DNA of 64,000 nucleotides from Streptomyces sp. S4.7. Its GTDB lineage: Bacteria; Actinomycetota; Actinomycetes; Streptomycetales; Streptomycetaceae. The notes below the pieces were generated by a model that saw only the letters and a list, made by a program, of their open reading frames with translations, did no database searches and was not told the DNA's origin. Position 1 is the first letter of the stretch; each line of letters starts with the position of its first letter. A program made the translations under genes and the position numbers. The DNA lies in NCBI RefSeq assembly GCF_010384365.1, contig NZ_CP048397.1, positions 6,696,001 to 6,760,000 of the forward strand, given 5' to 3'. Below are positions 35,323-43,925 of the stretch, piece by piece.

Positions 35323-35357
35323 ACCTACGGGTTCGTAGGTTACGTGACCGTAGGTTA
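35323..35357. promoter_or_regulatory. TetR-type operator upstream of the desaturase gene
   Basis: ACCTACG (35323-35329) and CGTAGGT (35334-35340) form a perfect 7-bp palindrome around GGTT. A second copy, CGTAGGTTA at 35349-35357, directly repeats 35334-35342 with 15-bp periodicity. This half-site pattern is typical of TetR-family operators in actinomycete lipid genes. It sits where the promoter should be. Confidence 0.7.
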
Positions 35358-35411
35358 AGGGCGCGATAAGCGGGAGCCAAGCCCGGAGACGTGATGCCCG
35401 CCTACATGCGG

Positions 35412-36188
35412 TTATGGGCGCAGGTCACGCAGCCGAACGGAGAGGCAGGTCACGCACCCTTCGAGCTTCTCGAACTCGCTGATGTCGACCGGAACGGGCT
35501 CAAGACCGAGATCCGCGAACAACTCGGCGCTGCGCGGCGCGCTCGCCGCCATCAGCGGCTTCCCGCCGCCGAGCAGCACCACGTGCGACCCCGCCTCCTC
35601 GGGAACGGCCAGGAAACGCGGGAAGAGCGACGGGTCGTCGACCAGCGGCGCGTGGCCGATCACGGTGCCGTCCGGCAGTGCGGTCACCGCCGACTTCAGA
35701 TGCAGCACCCTGCTCACCGGTACGGCGACGACCCGCGCGCCCAGCGGCTCGAACGCGGCGCGCACCTGCCGTACGCCCGCCTCGTTCGTCCGCCCGCCCT
35801 GCCCCACGTACACCGTGTCGCCGACCTTCAGGACATCGCCGCCGTCGAGCGTGCCCGGCTCCCGTACGCGCTCGACCGAGCAGCCGAGCGCGGTCAGCGC
35901 CTCCTCCACGGCCGCGGTCTGCGGCCGGCGCGACTCGGCGCCGGACCGCGCGATCAGCGCGACGTCACGGAAGACCACCACGGTGTCCTCGACGAACACC
36001 GCGTCCGGGCAGTCGTCCGCCGGCGCCGCCTCCGTCGTCTCCCAGCCGTGCGCCCGCAGCGCACGGGTGTACGACTCCCACTGCGCGAGGGCCAGTCCGG
36101 CGTCGACGGGAGTGCGCTCCAGATGGGTCACCAGGCCCTCGGTGAGACGGGGGCCCGGGCGTCGGATCAAGGCTTGCCTGCTGGACAC
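35412..36188 (-). CDS. ddaH: Dimethylarginine dimethylaminohydrolase
   Basis: A 258-residue amidinotransferase-superfamily hydrolase that converts methylated arginine to citrulline and methylamines. Catalytic His163 (VLHLKSAV) and the nucleophile in EGCVTCLSV (most likely Cys248) are present, with the substrate region CPDAVFVEDTVVV at 60-72 and GTLDGGDVL. GTG 36188 is preferred because GGAGG stands about eight bases upstream. It ends 55 bp before the desaturase promoter element but is probably a separate unit. A 17-bp inverted repeat lies just upstream (36244-36294). Confidence 0.92.
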   Translation of the reverse strand: MSSRQALIRRPGPRLTEGLVTHLERTPVDAGLALAQWESYTRALRAHGWETTEAAPADDCPDAVFVEDTVVVFRDVALIARSGAESRRPQTAAVEEALTALGCSVERVREPGTLDGGDVLKVGDTVYVGQGGRTNEAGVRQVRAAFEPLGARVVAVPVSRVLHLKSAVTALPDGTVIGHAPLVDDPSLFPRFLAVPEEAGSHVVLLGGGKPLMAASAPRSAELFADLGLEPVPVDISEFEKLEGCVTCLSVRLRDLRP

Positions 36189-36243
36189 GCGGACCTCCGG
36201 ACGGGTCGTCGCCGCCCCGGCCGGGGCGGCGACGACCACGCTA

Positions 36244-36294
36244 GGGCGTGTCCGGAAAGTCCCGCCTGGACGGCGCTACTTTCCGGACACGCCC
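36244..36294. repeat. 17-bp perfect inverted repeat between ddaH and the UvrA-like gene
   Basis: GGGCGTGTCCGGAAAGT (36244-36260) is the exact reverse complement of 36278-36294, with a 17-nt spacer. It could be the terminator of the UvrA-like gene, which ends at 36330 on the same strand, or a small mobile-element remnant; arms of this type also occur at IS ends. No flanking duplication was recognised. Confidence 0.8.
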
Positions 36295-36329
36295 CGGGGG
36301 CAGGGGTTCGCGCTGCGGTGGGTTCGGCG

Positions 36330-38618
36330 TCAATCGCCGGACGGGTCCGACAGGCCAAGCTCCCGCCGCAGGTACCGCGCCGTGAACGACTTCGGGTGGC
36401 GAAGCAGTTCGCCCGGCGTGCCCTCGAAGACGATCTCGCCGCCGTGCTTCCCGCCGTCCGGGCCCAGATCGATCACCCAGTCGGCACGCTTGACCACATC
36501 CATGTTGTGCTCGACGCAGATCACCGAGTTCCCCGCGTCCACCAGCCGGTCGAGCAGCGCCAGCAGGGTGCCGACGTCCGCCATGTGCAGTCCGGTGGTC
36601 GGCTCGTCCAGGACGTACACGCTGCCGGTACGGTGCAGTTGGGTCGCCAGCTTGATGCGCTGCCGCTCCCCGCCCGACAGCGAACTGAGCGGCTGACCGA
36701 GCGTCAGATACGTCAGGCCCACGTCGTTCAGGGTCCGGAGCTTGCGCAGTAGCAGCTTGTCGCCCCCGAACTCCTCGAAGAACGGGATCGCCTGAGCGGC
36801 CGTCATGTCCAGGACGTCGACGATCGACCGGCCGCCCACCTTGTGCGCGAGTACGTCGTCGTTGAACCGCCGTCCCTCGCAGACCTGGCAGATCGTCGTC
36901 ACCGGATCCATGAACGCCAGATCGGTGTAGATGATCCCGCGGCCGGCGCACTCGGCACAGGCGCCCGCCGAGTTGAAGCTGAAGAGGCCGGGCTGGACGC
37001 GGTTCACCTTCGCGTACACCTTGCGGACGGTGTCCATGACGCCGATGTACGACGCCGGGGTGGACCGTGACGAGGCCGTGATCGCGCCCTGGTCGATGAC
37101 GATCGCGTCCGGGTGGGCGGCCGTGAAGACCCCGGAGACCAGCGTCGACTTGCCCGACCCCGCGACACCGGTCACCGCCGTCAGCACCCCGGCCGGGAAC
37201 TGTACGTCGATGCCCTTCAGGTTGTGCAACGCGGCCCCGCGCACCGGCAGTTGACCGGTGGGGGAGCGGAAGTGCTCCTTCATGGGGGTACGGCTCACCA
37301 GATGCCGCCCGGTGAGCGTGTCGGCCTCCCGCAGCCGCTCCACCGTTCCCTCGAACACCACCTGCCCGCCGTCCGCGCCCGCCCGCGGCCCCATGTCGAC
37401 GACATGGTCCGCGATCGCCACCACATCGGGGTCGTGCTCCACCACCAGCACCGTGTTGCCCCGGTCGCGCAGCCGCCGCAGCAGATCGTTCAGCCGCCCC
37501 ACGTCACGCGGGTGCAGGCCCACGCTCGGCTCGTCGAAGATGAACGTCAGCCCCGTCAGCGAACTCCCCAGATGGCGGACCATCTTGAGCCGCTGTCCCT
37601 CGCCGCCGGACAGCGTCGTCGTCTCCCGGTCCAGGCTCAGGTAGCCGAGTCCGATCCCGACCAGCCGGTCCAGCCGTGCGCGCGCGGCGGCGGCGATCGG
37701 CGTCGCCACCGGATCGTCGATCCGTGCCAGCACCTCGGCCAGGTCGGCGACCTCCATCCGTGTGAAGTCCGCGATGGACAGTCCGTCGATACGGGTGGCC
37801 AGCGCCGCCTCGTTCAGCCGGGCCCCGCCGCACGCGTCGCACACCCGCTCCGAGGTGAAACGGCTCGCGGCCTCCTTGCGCTTCTCGGACATGCCGGCCG
37901 TGTCCCGCTTGAGGAACAGCCGGGTGAAACGGCCCACGATCCCCTCGAACCGTACGTCGGCCGACCCGGCCCGCATCTCCACCTTCACGGTGAAATCGCC
38001 GCCGTACAGCAGCATGTGACGTTCCTCGGCGGTGTACCGGTCGATCGGCTTGTCCGGGTCGAAGTGCCCCGATCCGGCGTACAGGTTCCACTCCCAGCCG
38101 CCCACCGTCAGCCCCGGCAGCAGCAGCGCGCCCTCGTTCAGGGACTTCGACCAGTCGACCGCGCGTTCGAGGTCGAGCCGCACCACCCGGCCCACGCCGT
38201 CGCACTCCGGGCACATGCCGGACGGGTCGTTGAAGGAGTACGCGGTGGCCGCCCCCGCGCTCGGCGTGCCGTACCGCGAGAACAGCACCCGGATCACCGA
38301 GTAGATGTCGGTCATCGTGCCGACGGTGGAGCGGACGTTGCCACCGACCGGTTTCTGGTCGATGACGATCGCCACCGACAGATCGTCGATCGCCTCGACG
38401 TGCGGCCGTTCGTACTTGGGGAGCCGGTTCCTGATGTACGTCGTGAAGGTCTCGTTGAGCTGTCGCCGGGACTCCACGGCGATGGTGTCGAAGACGATCG
38501 AGGACTTGCCGGAGCCGGAGACACCGGTGAAGACGGTGATCCGGTCCTTGGGGATGGTCAGCGAGACGTTCCTGAGGTTGTTCTCACGGGCGCCCACGAT
38601 GGTGATGTTCTGTGGCAT
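36330..38618 (-). CDS. UvrA-like excinuclease ATPase paralogue (UvrA2 type)
   Basis: A 762-residue twin-ABC protein, shorter than canonical UvrA (about 940-1000). Walker A motifs are GVSGSGKSSI and GVAGSGKSTL; ABC signatures are LSGGEGQRLK and LSGGERQRIK; Walker B regions are IFDEPSVGLHP and VLDEPTTGLH. Cys pairs (CPECDGVG and CDACGGARL; CAECAGRG and CQVCEGRRF) form the zinc modules. The shortening lies in the part that in UvrA binds UvrB, so it may act without UvrB. Such paralogues appear in antibiotic producers as drug-resistance or DNA-intercalator-tolerance proteins. No Shine-Dalgarno is seen, but TAGGTT seven bases before ATG suggests a leaderless transcript. An ABC-F gene lies just upstream. 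Confidence 0.9.
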   Translation of the reverse strand: MPQNITIVGARENNLRNVSLTIPKDRITVFTGVSGSGKSSIVFDTIAVESRRQLNETFTTYIRNRLPKYERPHVEAIDDLSVAIVIDQKPVGGNVRSTVGTMTDIYSVIRVLFSRYGTPSAGAATAYSFNDPSGMCPECDGVGRVVRLDLERAVDWSKSLNEGALLLPGLTVGGWEWNLYAGSGHFDPDKPIDRYTAEERHMLLYGGDFTVKVEMRAGSADVRFEGIVGRFTRLFLKRDTAGMSEKRKEAASRFTSERVCDACGGARLNEAALATRIDGLSIADFTRMEVADLAEVLARIDDPVATPIAAAARARLDRLVGIGLGYLSLDRETTTLSGGEGQRLKMVRHLGSSLTGLTFIFDEPSVGLHPRDVGRLNDLLRRLRDRGNTVLVVEHDPDVVAIADHVVDMGPRAGADGGQVVFEGTVERLREADTLTGRHLVSRTPMKEHFRSPTGQLPVRGAALHNLKGIDVQFPAGVLTAVTGVAGSGKSTLVSGVFTAAHPDAIVIDQGAITASSRSTPASYIGVMDTVRKVYAKVNRVQPGLFSFNSAGACAECAGRGIIYTDLAFMDPVTTICQVCEGRRFNDDVLAHKVGGRSIVDVLDMTAAQAIPFFEEFGGDKLLLRKLRTLNDVGLTYLTLGQPLSSLSGGERQRIKLATQLHRTGSVYVLDEPTTGLHMADVGTLLALLDRLVDAGNSVICVEHNMDVVKRADWVIDLGPDGGKHGGEIVFEGTPGELLRHPKSFTARYLRRELGLSDPSGD

Positions 38619-38633
38619 GCGCCCGAACCTAAT

Positions 38634-38666
38634 CGGGAAACCAGACAGCTCCTGTCCGGTTTCCCG
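38634..38666. terminator. Long hairpin between the ABC-F and UvrA-like genes
   Basis: 15 bp with one mismatch (38634-38648 with 38652-38666) around a 3-nt loop, in the 57-bp gap. It could terminate the ABC-F transcript. It also overlaps the expected -35 region of the leaderless UvrA-like promoter, so it may be an operator instead. Confidence 0.65.
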
Positions 38667-38675
38667 AAGAGATCC

Positions 38676-40310
38676 TCAGGCGGGCTGACCTGCCCGTACC
38701 TCCTCCGCCGTGGTGTCGCGCAGCTCGCCGTCGAGCAGCAGCCAGCGGGTGACGCCGATCGACTCCAGGAACGGCACGTCGTGGCTCGCCACGACCAGCG
38801 CGCCCCGGTAGGCCCCCAGGGCCGCCGTGAGCGCGCGCACGCTCGCCAGATCGAGACTGTTCGTCGGCTCGTCCAGCATCAGCAGCCGGGGCGCCGGCCG
38901 CGCGAGCAGCAGGGCGGCGAGCGAGGCGCGGAACCGTTCCCCGCCCGACAGGGTCCCGGCCGGCTGGTTCGCCCGCGCGCCCCGGAACAGGAAGCGGGCG
39001 AGCCGCGCCCGGATCTCGTTGTCGGTGGCGCCGGGCGCGAAACGCGCGACGTTCTCGACCACGCTCAGCGCGTCGTCCAGGACATCGAGCCGCTGCGGCA
39101 GGAAGCGCGTCGGCACCAGCGTCTCGGCCTCGCCGGAGACCGGGGCCAGCTCCCCGGCGACCGTCCGCAGCAGTGTCGTCTTGCCGGCGCCGTTACGTCC
39201 CACCAGCGCGATCCGCTCCGGGCCGTGGATCGCGACCTCGCCCGCCGCCCGCGCGCCGTACCGCAGCTCCAGCTCGCGCAGCCGCAGCACGCCGACACCG
39301 GCATGGACCTCCGTGGCGGGCAGCTCGATCCTGATCTCGTCGTCGTCGCGCACCGCCTCCACCGCCTCGCCGAGCCGCTCCCGCGCCTCCGCGAGCTTCG
39401 TGGTGTGCATGGCGCGGTGCTTGCCCGCCGACACCTGCGCCTGGCGCTTGCGCTGGGCCATGATGGCCTTCGGCTCGCGCTTGTTGTCCCACATCTTCTG
39501 TCCGTAGCGCTTGCGCCGCGCCAACTTGACCTGTGCGTCGGCGAGTTCGCGCTTCTGCCGCTGGACGTCGCCCTCGGCGGCCCGCACCATCCGCTCCGCG
39601 GCCTCCTGTTCGACGGCCAGGGCCTCCTCGTACGCGGAGAAGTTCCCGCCGTACCAGGTGATCTCGCCCTCCCGCAGATCGGCGATCCGGTCGGCCAGAT
39701 CGAGCAGTTCGCGGTCGTGGCTGACCACGACCAGCAGGCCGGGCCAGGTGGCGACGGCGGCGTGCAGCCGCCGGCGCGCGTACAGGTCCAGATTGTTCGT
39801 CGGCTCGTCGAGCAGCAGCACCGAGGGCCGGGCCAGCAGCAGCGCCGCCAGCCGCAGCAGGACGCACTCGCCGCCGGACACCTCGCCGATGGTGCGGTCG
39901 AGACCGACATGCCCGAGCCCGAGCTGGTCGAGAGTGGCGCGCGCCCGCTCCTCGACGTCCCAGTCGTCGCCGACGGCGGCGAAGTTCTCCTCGCTCGCGT
40001 CGCCCGCCTCGACGGCGAGCAGCGCGGCGCGGGTGCCCGCGATACCGAGCGCCTGGTCGACGCGCAGAGCGGTGTCGAGGACGGCGTTCTGCGGGAGGTA
40101 ACCGATCTCGCCCACCACGTCCGTCCGGCCGGCCGTCGGGGTGAGCGCACCGGCGATGAGCTTCAACAAGGTTGACTTACCCGACCCGTTGACTCCGACG
40201 AGGCCGGTTCTGCCGGGCCCCACGGCCAGTTGGAAGTCGTCGAACACGACGCTCCCGTCCGGCCAGCCGAAGGAGAGGGCGGAGCAGGTGATCTGGGGGG
40301 AACCGGACAT
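38676..40310 (-). CDS. ABC-F family ATPase (ribosome-associated)
   Basis: A 544-residue protein with two ABC domains and no membrane segment. Walker A: GVNGSGKSTL and GRNGAGKTTL. Signatures: VSGGECVLLR and LSGGERFRAS. Walker B: LLLDEPTNNLDL and LMLDEPTNSLDL. The charged interdomain helix pair (about 235-330, rich in Arg/Lys/Glu) is the P-site tRNA interaction motif that reaches the ribosome centre. ABC-F proteins either act in translation or protect ribosomes from antibiotics. ATG 40310 has AGGAG upstream. The leader to 40574 (264 bp) is GC-rich with possible stems and no clear short leader peptide. Confidence 0.92.
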   Translation of the reverse strand: MSGSPQITCSALSFGWPDGSVVFDDFQLAVGPGRTGLVGVNGSGKSTLLKLIAGALTPTAGRTDVVGEIGYLPQNAVLDTALRVDQALGIAGTRAALLAVEAGDASEENFAAVGDDWDVEERARATLDQLGLGHVGLDRTIGEVSGGECVLLRLAALLLARPSVLLLDEPTNNLDLYARRRLHAAVATWPGLLVVVSHDRELLDLADRIADLREGEITWYGGNFSAYEEALAVEQEAAERMVRAAEGDVQRQKRELADAQVKLARRKRYGQKMWDNKREPKAIMAQRKRQAQVSAGKHRAMHTTKLAEARERLGEAVEAVRDDDEIRIELPATEVHAGVGVLRLRELELRYGARAAGEVAIHGPERIALVGRNGAGKTTLLRTVAGELAPVSGEAETLVPTRFLPQRLDVLDDALSVVENVARFAPGATDNEIRARLARFLFRGARANQPAGTLSGGERFRASLAALLLARPAPRLLMLDEPTNSLDLASVRALTAALGAYRGALVVASHDVPFLESIGVTRWLLLDGELRDTTAEEVRAGQPA

Positions 40311-40574
40311 ACGGGTCTCCTGGCTGCTGCGAAAGGGATGCGGGGCAACGGTGGGAGACACCGGCGGAGGGCACCGGGGAAGGGACGGCTCGATCGCCGA
40401 GGTCGCACGCGGTGCGCGCGGGCAGGGAGCCGCGCGGCACGGTGTCTCAGGACCTCAGAAGAGCAACGTCCTACTCCGTTCGGTGACAACAGGAACGCTG
40501 AACACCGTACGAGGGCGCCGGGGAGGGGGCAACGCGTTTTTCCGGTGGATGGCGAGTGGGAACGGCGCAGTGGT

Positions 40575-40991
40575 TCAGCAGGCGTCGCGCAGCAACTCGG
40601 CGAGGTCGTGGTCCAGATCGAGATGCAGATGCTCGCGCCCGACCGGGACGACGCCCAGTGAGCGGTCGAGGAAGCGCCGTACCTCCGACGTGCGGACATG
40701 GACCATCGCGACGCCCTCGGGAGCGTGGAACTCCAGGACCGTACGGTCGTAGCCGAACGGCCGCACCCGTACGTCGCCGAGTCCGGCCGGCTCGTCCATC
40801 CCGACGGTCAGCAGCTCGCGGGAGAACGCCCAGGACACCTCCGTGCCCTCCAGCGTCGCCGTGGGAGGGAACGCCATCCGCACGGCGAACGGATCCTCGC
40901 CGTCGTAGCGCAGGGTGGCGGGAACGGTCTCCAGCTGCGGCGCCGAGGCGACCAGCCGGGCTTGCAGGGCCTGCTCGATGACGGTGGACAA
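40575..40991 (-). CDS. SsgA-like sporulation/cell-division protein (SALP)
   Basis: A 138-residue member of the SsgA/SsgB family, unique to morphologically complex actinomycetes. Typical features are LRYDGEDPFAVRMAF, W-F-RELL-GM--PAGLGDVRV and the terminal HLHLDLDHDLAELL. SALPs help place and separate division septa and autolysins in sporulation. Start is a TTG at 40991; it is supported by AGGGGAG nine bases upstream and by the family length. Which paralogue (SsgC-G) this is cannot be decided here. Confidence 0.93.
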   Translation of the reverse strand: MSTVIEQALQARLVASAPQLETVPATLRYDGEDPFAVRMAFPPTATLEGTEVSWAFSRELLTVGMDEPAGLGDVRVRPFGYDRTVLEFHAPEGVAMVHVRTSEVRRFLDRSLGVVPVGREHLHLDLDHDLAELLRDAC

Positions 40992-41427
40992 GGCCAGCTC
41001 CCCTTCGCACGGCTCGGGCGGATGTGCGTCTTCCGCTACAGGGAAGGACGACGTGGCGCGCCGAAGAGTGCTCGGGAAACGGCGTGACCTACGTCACCGT
41101 TTTCGCTACTCGCGAGTCGGGCTCACCGCGGCGGCCCCGACCGTGCGGTACTCCGCGCCGGGCGATGACCGGCTTGATCCCACGTTTCCACAGCGGGCGG
41201 CGGTACTTGCTTTCCCCCGGGTGGAACGTCCTCCGGAACCTCGGGATCCCGGTCTCCAGGTCTCCACGATCAAGGGATAGGGCCGTACTCGCCAGTCGGC
41301 GAGTACGGCCCCGTGAACTCCCGTCCATCATCCGTCGGTTGCGCCCGCGTCAGGCGCTCCGGGCTACCGGATCCGCCCTCGGAGGCGGGGGTGGGATCGG
41401 CAGGTTGATCACGACCCGGTCCAGGGC
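40992..41427. other. Intergenic region with terminator hairpin and palindrome
   Basis: No gene recognised in 436 bp. Near the SsgA-like start, GTGAC-CTAC-GTCAC (41084-41097) is a small palindrome that may be an operator. A near-perfect terminator hairpin, 14 bp with an AGTC loop, lies at 41280-41311. Between it and the pectate lyase stop, minus-strand codons read like a short protein tail (VVINLPIPP) and may be a gene remnant. Confidence 0.5.
41280..41311. terminator. Terminator hairpin downstream of the pectate lyase gene
   Basis: 41280-41293 pairs with 41298-41311 (14 bp, AGTC loop). It lies 117 bp past the pectate lyase stop on the minus strand. Confidence 0.8.
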
Positions 41428-42534
41428 CTAGCAGTTGCCGTCCGACACCCGGAGCCCCTTGTTGGCGCCTGCCGTCCGGGCCACGATGTCCGGCACGCAG
41501 CCGGCCTGATCGAGGCTGTAGGAGTAGGGGATGCTGATCGTGGTGTTGGACCTCAGGTCGGGCCCTGCGGGGTTGTTCTCGCTACTGGGGTCGGACCAGG
41601 TCACGTTGTCGAGGATGTTGCCGCTGACCTGCCAGTATCCGGCCGCGTCGGTGTAGAAGGTGCCCAGGACGTCCTTGGAGTTCCTGAAGTAGCCGTTGTC
41701 CACCTTGGCGCGGGCCCCGGCCCGGGAATTGATGCCGGACTCGTTGAGCTTCACGTAGTGGTTGTTGTAGATGTGGGCTATGCCGCCGCGCAGCAACGGC
41801 GTGCGGGAGTCGATGTTCTCGTACAGGTTGTGGTGGTACGTGATGAAGCCGTTGGAGAGTTCACTCTCACTGGACCCGACGAGGCCACCGCGGCCGGAGT
41901 GGCGCAGTGTGCTGTAGGACAGGGTCACGTACCGGGTGTTGTCCTTCATGTCGAAGAGGCCGTCGAACCCTTCCGACTCCCCGCCCGACGCCTCAAGGTT
42001 GACGTGGTCGACCCAGATGTTGCGGACGTCGCTCTCCATGCCGATGGCGTCACCGCCGTTGGACGTGGGCGAGCCGGACTTCTTGACGTTCCGGACCGTC
42101 ACGTTCTGGATGATGATGTTGCTGGACTTGCGGATGTGGATGCCCAGTTGATCGAAGACGGCTCCACTTCCGACGCCGACGATCGTGACGTTGCTGATCT
42201 CTTTGAGCTCGATCACGCCGGCGGCCGTGTTGCAGCTGTCGCCCGAGACCTTGCTGGTGTTGCCGTGGTTGACGGTCCCCTCGACCTCGATGGTGATCGG
42301 CGTGCTGCTGCTTGCCCGGCCGCACAGGGCCGCGTGGATCGCGGTCCCCGTGGTGGCCCGCACCGTCCGGCCGCCCGCCCCACCGGTGGTCCCACCGTTC
42401 TGGGTCGCGTAGCCGGTGGCACTGCCGGTCGCCGCCGATGCCTCGGGCGTCGACAGAAACACACCGGCCGCGGCCACGAGGGCCATCGTGGCCAGCGCCG
42501 CATGGAGTCGCGGTGCGACTGCTCGTCGTGTCAT
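41428..42534 (-). CDS. Secreted pectate lyase, PL1 family
   Basis: A 368-residue exported enzyme that cleaves polygalacturonate by beta-elimination. Signal peptide: TRRAVAPRLHAALATMALVA, ending ASAA. The parallel beta-helix core has PL1 marks: IHIRKSSNIIIQNVTVRN, the calcium-binding DAIGMESDVRNIWVDHVNL, GLFDMKDNTRYVTLSYS and the catalytic Arg region SRTPLLRGGIAHIYNNHYV. The ATG at 42534 is chosen because it begins the signal peptide; upstream codons do not look coding. It is followed 252 bp upstream on the same strand by a truncated PL9, so this was probably a two-lyase pectin locus. Confidence 0.93.
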   Translation of the reverse strand: MTRRAVAPRLHAALATMALVAAAGVFLSTPEASAATGSATGYATQNGGTTGGAGGRTVRATTGTAIHAALCGRASSSTPITIEVEGTVNHGNTSKVSGDSCNTAAGVIELKEISNVTIVGVGSGAVFDQLGIHIRKSSNIIIQNVTVRNVKKSGSPTSNGGDAIGMESDVRNIWVDHVNLEASGGESEGFDGLFDMKDNTRYVTLSYSTLRHSGRGGLVGSSESELSNGFITYHHNLYENIDSRTPLLRGGIAHIYNNHYVKLNESGINSRAGARAKVDNGYFRNSKDVLGTFYTDAAGYWQVSGNILDNVTWSDPSSENNPAGPDLRSNTTISIPYSYSLDQAGCVPDIVARTAGANKGLRVSDGNC

Positions 42535-42786
42535 TTTCGCCTCAACTTTCTTCTTGTGCGCGGGTGTTGTGGCTGGAGGCCAAGTCGCCGCCGCGGCCTC
42601 CGGCCGACCGGCCGTCGACATGGCCGACCGGCCCGAGCGCTCTTGTCGATGTGAGCCGGGGCCGTGGTCGCGCCACGGCCCGGAATAACCTGAGTCCTCG
42701 TGGTCGTCGGCGCCGCCGCCGAGACCGTGACACCGCTGCGCGTCACCGTCCGCCGTCGGCGGGATCCGCGCTGTGGGGAGGGCCGG

Positions 42787-43839
42787 TTACCGGTTGACCC
42801 GGTTTCCGCCGAAGGTCACCACGAGGCGGCCGTCCGTGGCGAAGTCCCAGTCCAGGGCGCCGGCGTACGCGGAACACCGCGATCCGTTCGAGCCGGTCCA
42901 GAACTGGTTCGATCCGTCGGCGTTGCCCACGGTCCTGTCGTTGGACCCGTCGCCGCCGCGGCACCAGACGTTGCCGCGGAACACCGAAGTACCGGCGTCG
43001 AAGGAGAAGTTGCGCTCGGCGTTGTCGATGCTGATGTTGTCCGAGAGTGTCATCGTGCCCGGGTTCCGGTTGTAGGTGAACCCGTGCTTGCCGTTGTCGT
43101 AGGCGATGCTGCGCCGGACCACGTGGTTGACCTTGATGTCCTCACCACCGAGCTTGTAGCCGTTACGGTCACCGCTGGCGTTCTGGGTGCCGTCGGAGAG
43201 GGTGCCGTTCTCGTAGGCGAGTGAGTCCTCGATGGTCACCGCGCCGATCGCTCCCGTATCCGACTTGGTGTAGAGGTCCCAGCCGTCGTCGATGTTGTTG
43301 TGGGACGCGGCGTGGCGGAAGACGTTGCCGGGGCCGGATGTGAGCTTGGCGGCGAATCCGTCGGCGTCCTCACCGTCGGAGTCGGCGTTGTCGTGCGACT
43401 CCGCGCTCAGGATCAGGTTGTTGGACGGCCACTGGTCGCGGGGCGTGTCGGAGGCCATACGCGAGAGCTGTTGCCCGGTGTCGTGGTTGAAGCGCGTCAC
43501 CGTGCGCTCGATCACGTTGCCGCTGCCGCCGACGAAGATGCCGTTGTCGCCGGCGTGCTCGACGACGATTCCGCGGACGTGCCAGTACGACCCGTTGACC
43601 GCGAGCCCGCGGTTCGACGAACTCTCCGACTGGGCCGCGAAGTTCAGCACCGGCGTCTCGCCCCGATAGGCGGTCAGTTCGGTGCGGTCGCCCGAGGTGC
43701 GGTCGGTACCCTGCGCCATGGTGACCGTCTGTGAGTACCGGTACGTGCCGCCCCGCAGGTGAATCGTCCCGCCGGGAGCAAGGCACTTGACGTGGCCTCC
43801 TGGACTCCTGAGCCGTCCACCCGCCCAGATGCCGTCCAC
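42787..43839 (-). pseudogene. PL9 pectate lyase lacking its N-terminus and signal peptide
   Basis: About 330 codons match a PL9 right-handed beta-helix pectate lyase: LAPGGTIHLRGGTYRYSQTV, GIVVEHAGDNGIFVGG, EDADGFAAK, DDGWDLYTK and the catalytic-lysine segment NGYKLGGED. The family normally begins with a signal peptide and about 30-40 residues such as VSPSGSD before the first helix strand; here homology starts abruptly at KCLAPGG (about 43787), and the codons before it (GRLRSPGGHV and upstream) look unrelated. No signal peptide exists in any frame nearby. The product would not be exported, so the gene is probably a 5'-truncated remnant. Confidence 0.7.
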
Positions 43840-43925
43840 GAGTTTGAAGAACGGATGGTCGCGGGCAGGCCCCCTACGTCCTGGAGTCGCCCGCCGAATG
43901 TCCGAGCCTCTTAGGCTGACCCACC

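Noticed and set aside
37113..40175. A long plus-strand open frame opposite the UvrA-like and ABC-F genes
   Set aside because: It is antisense to two genes with complete Walker and signature motifs and is Arg/Gly/His-rich low complexity.
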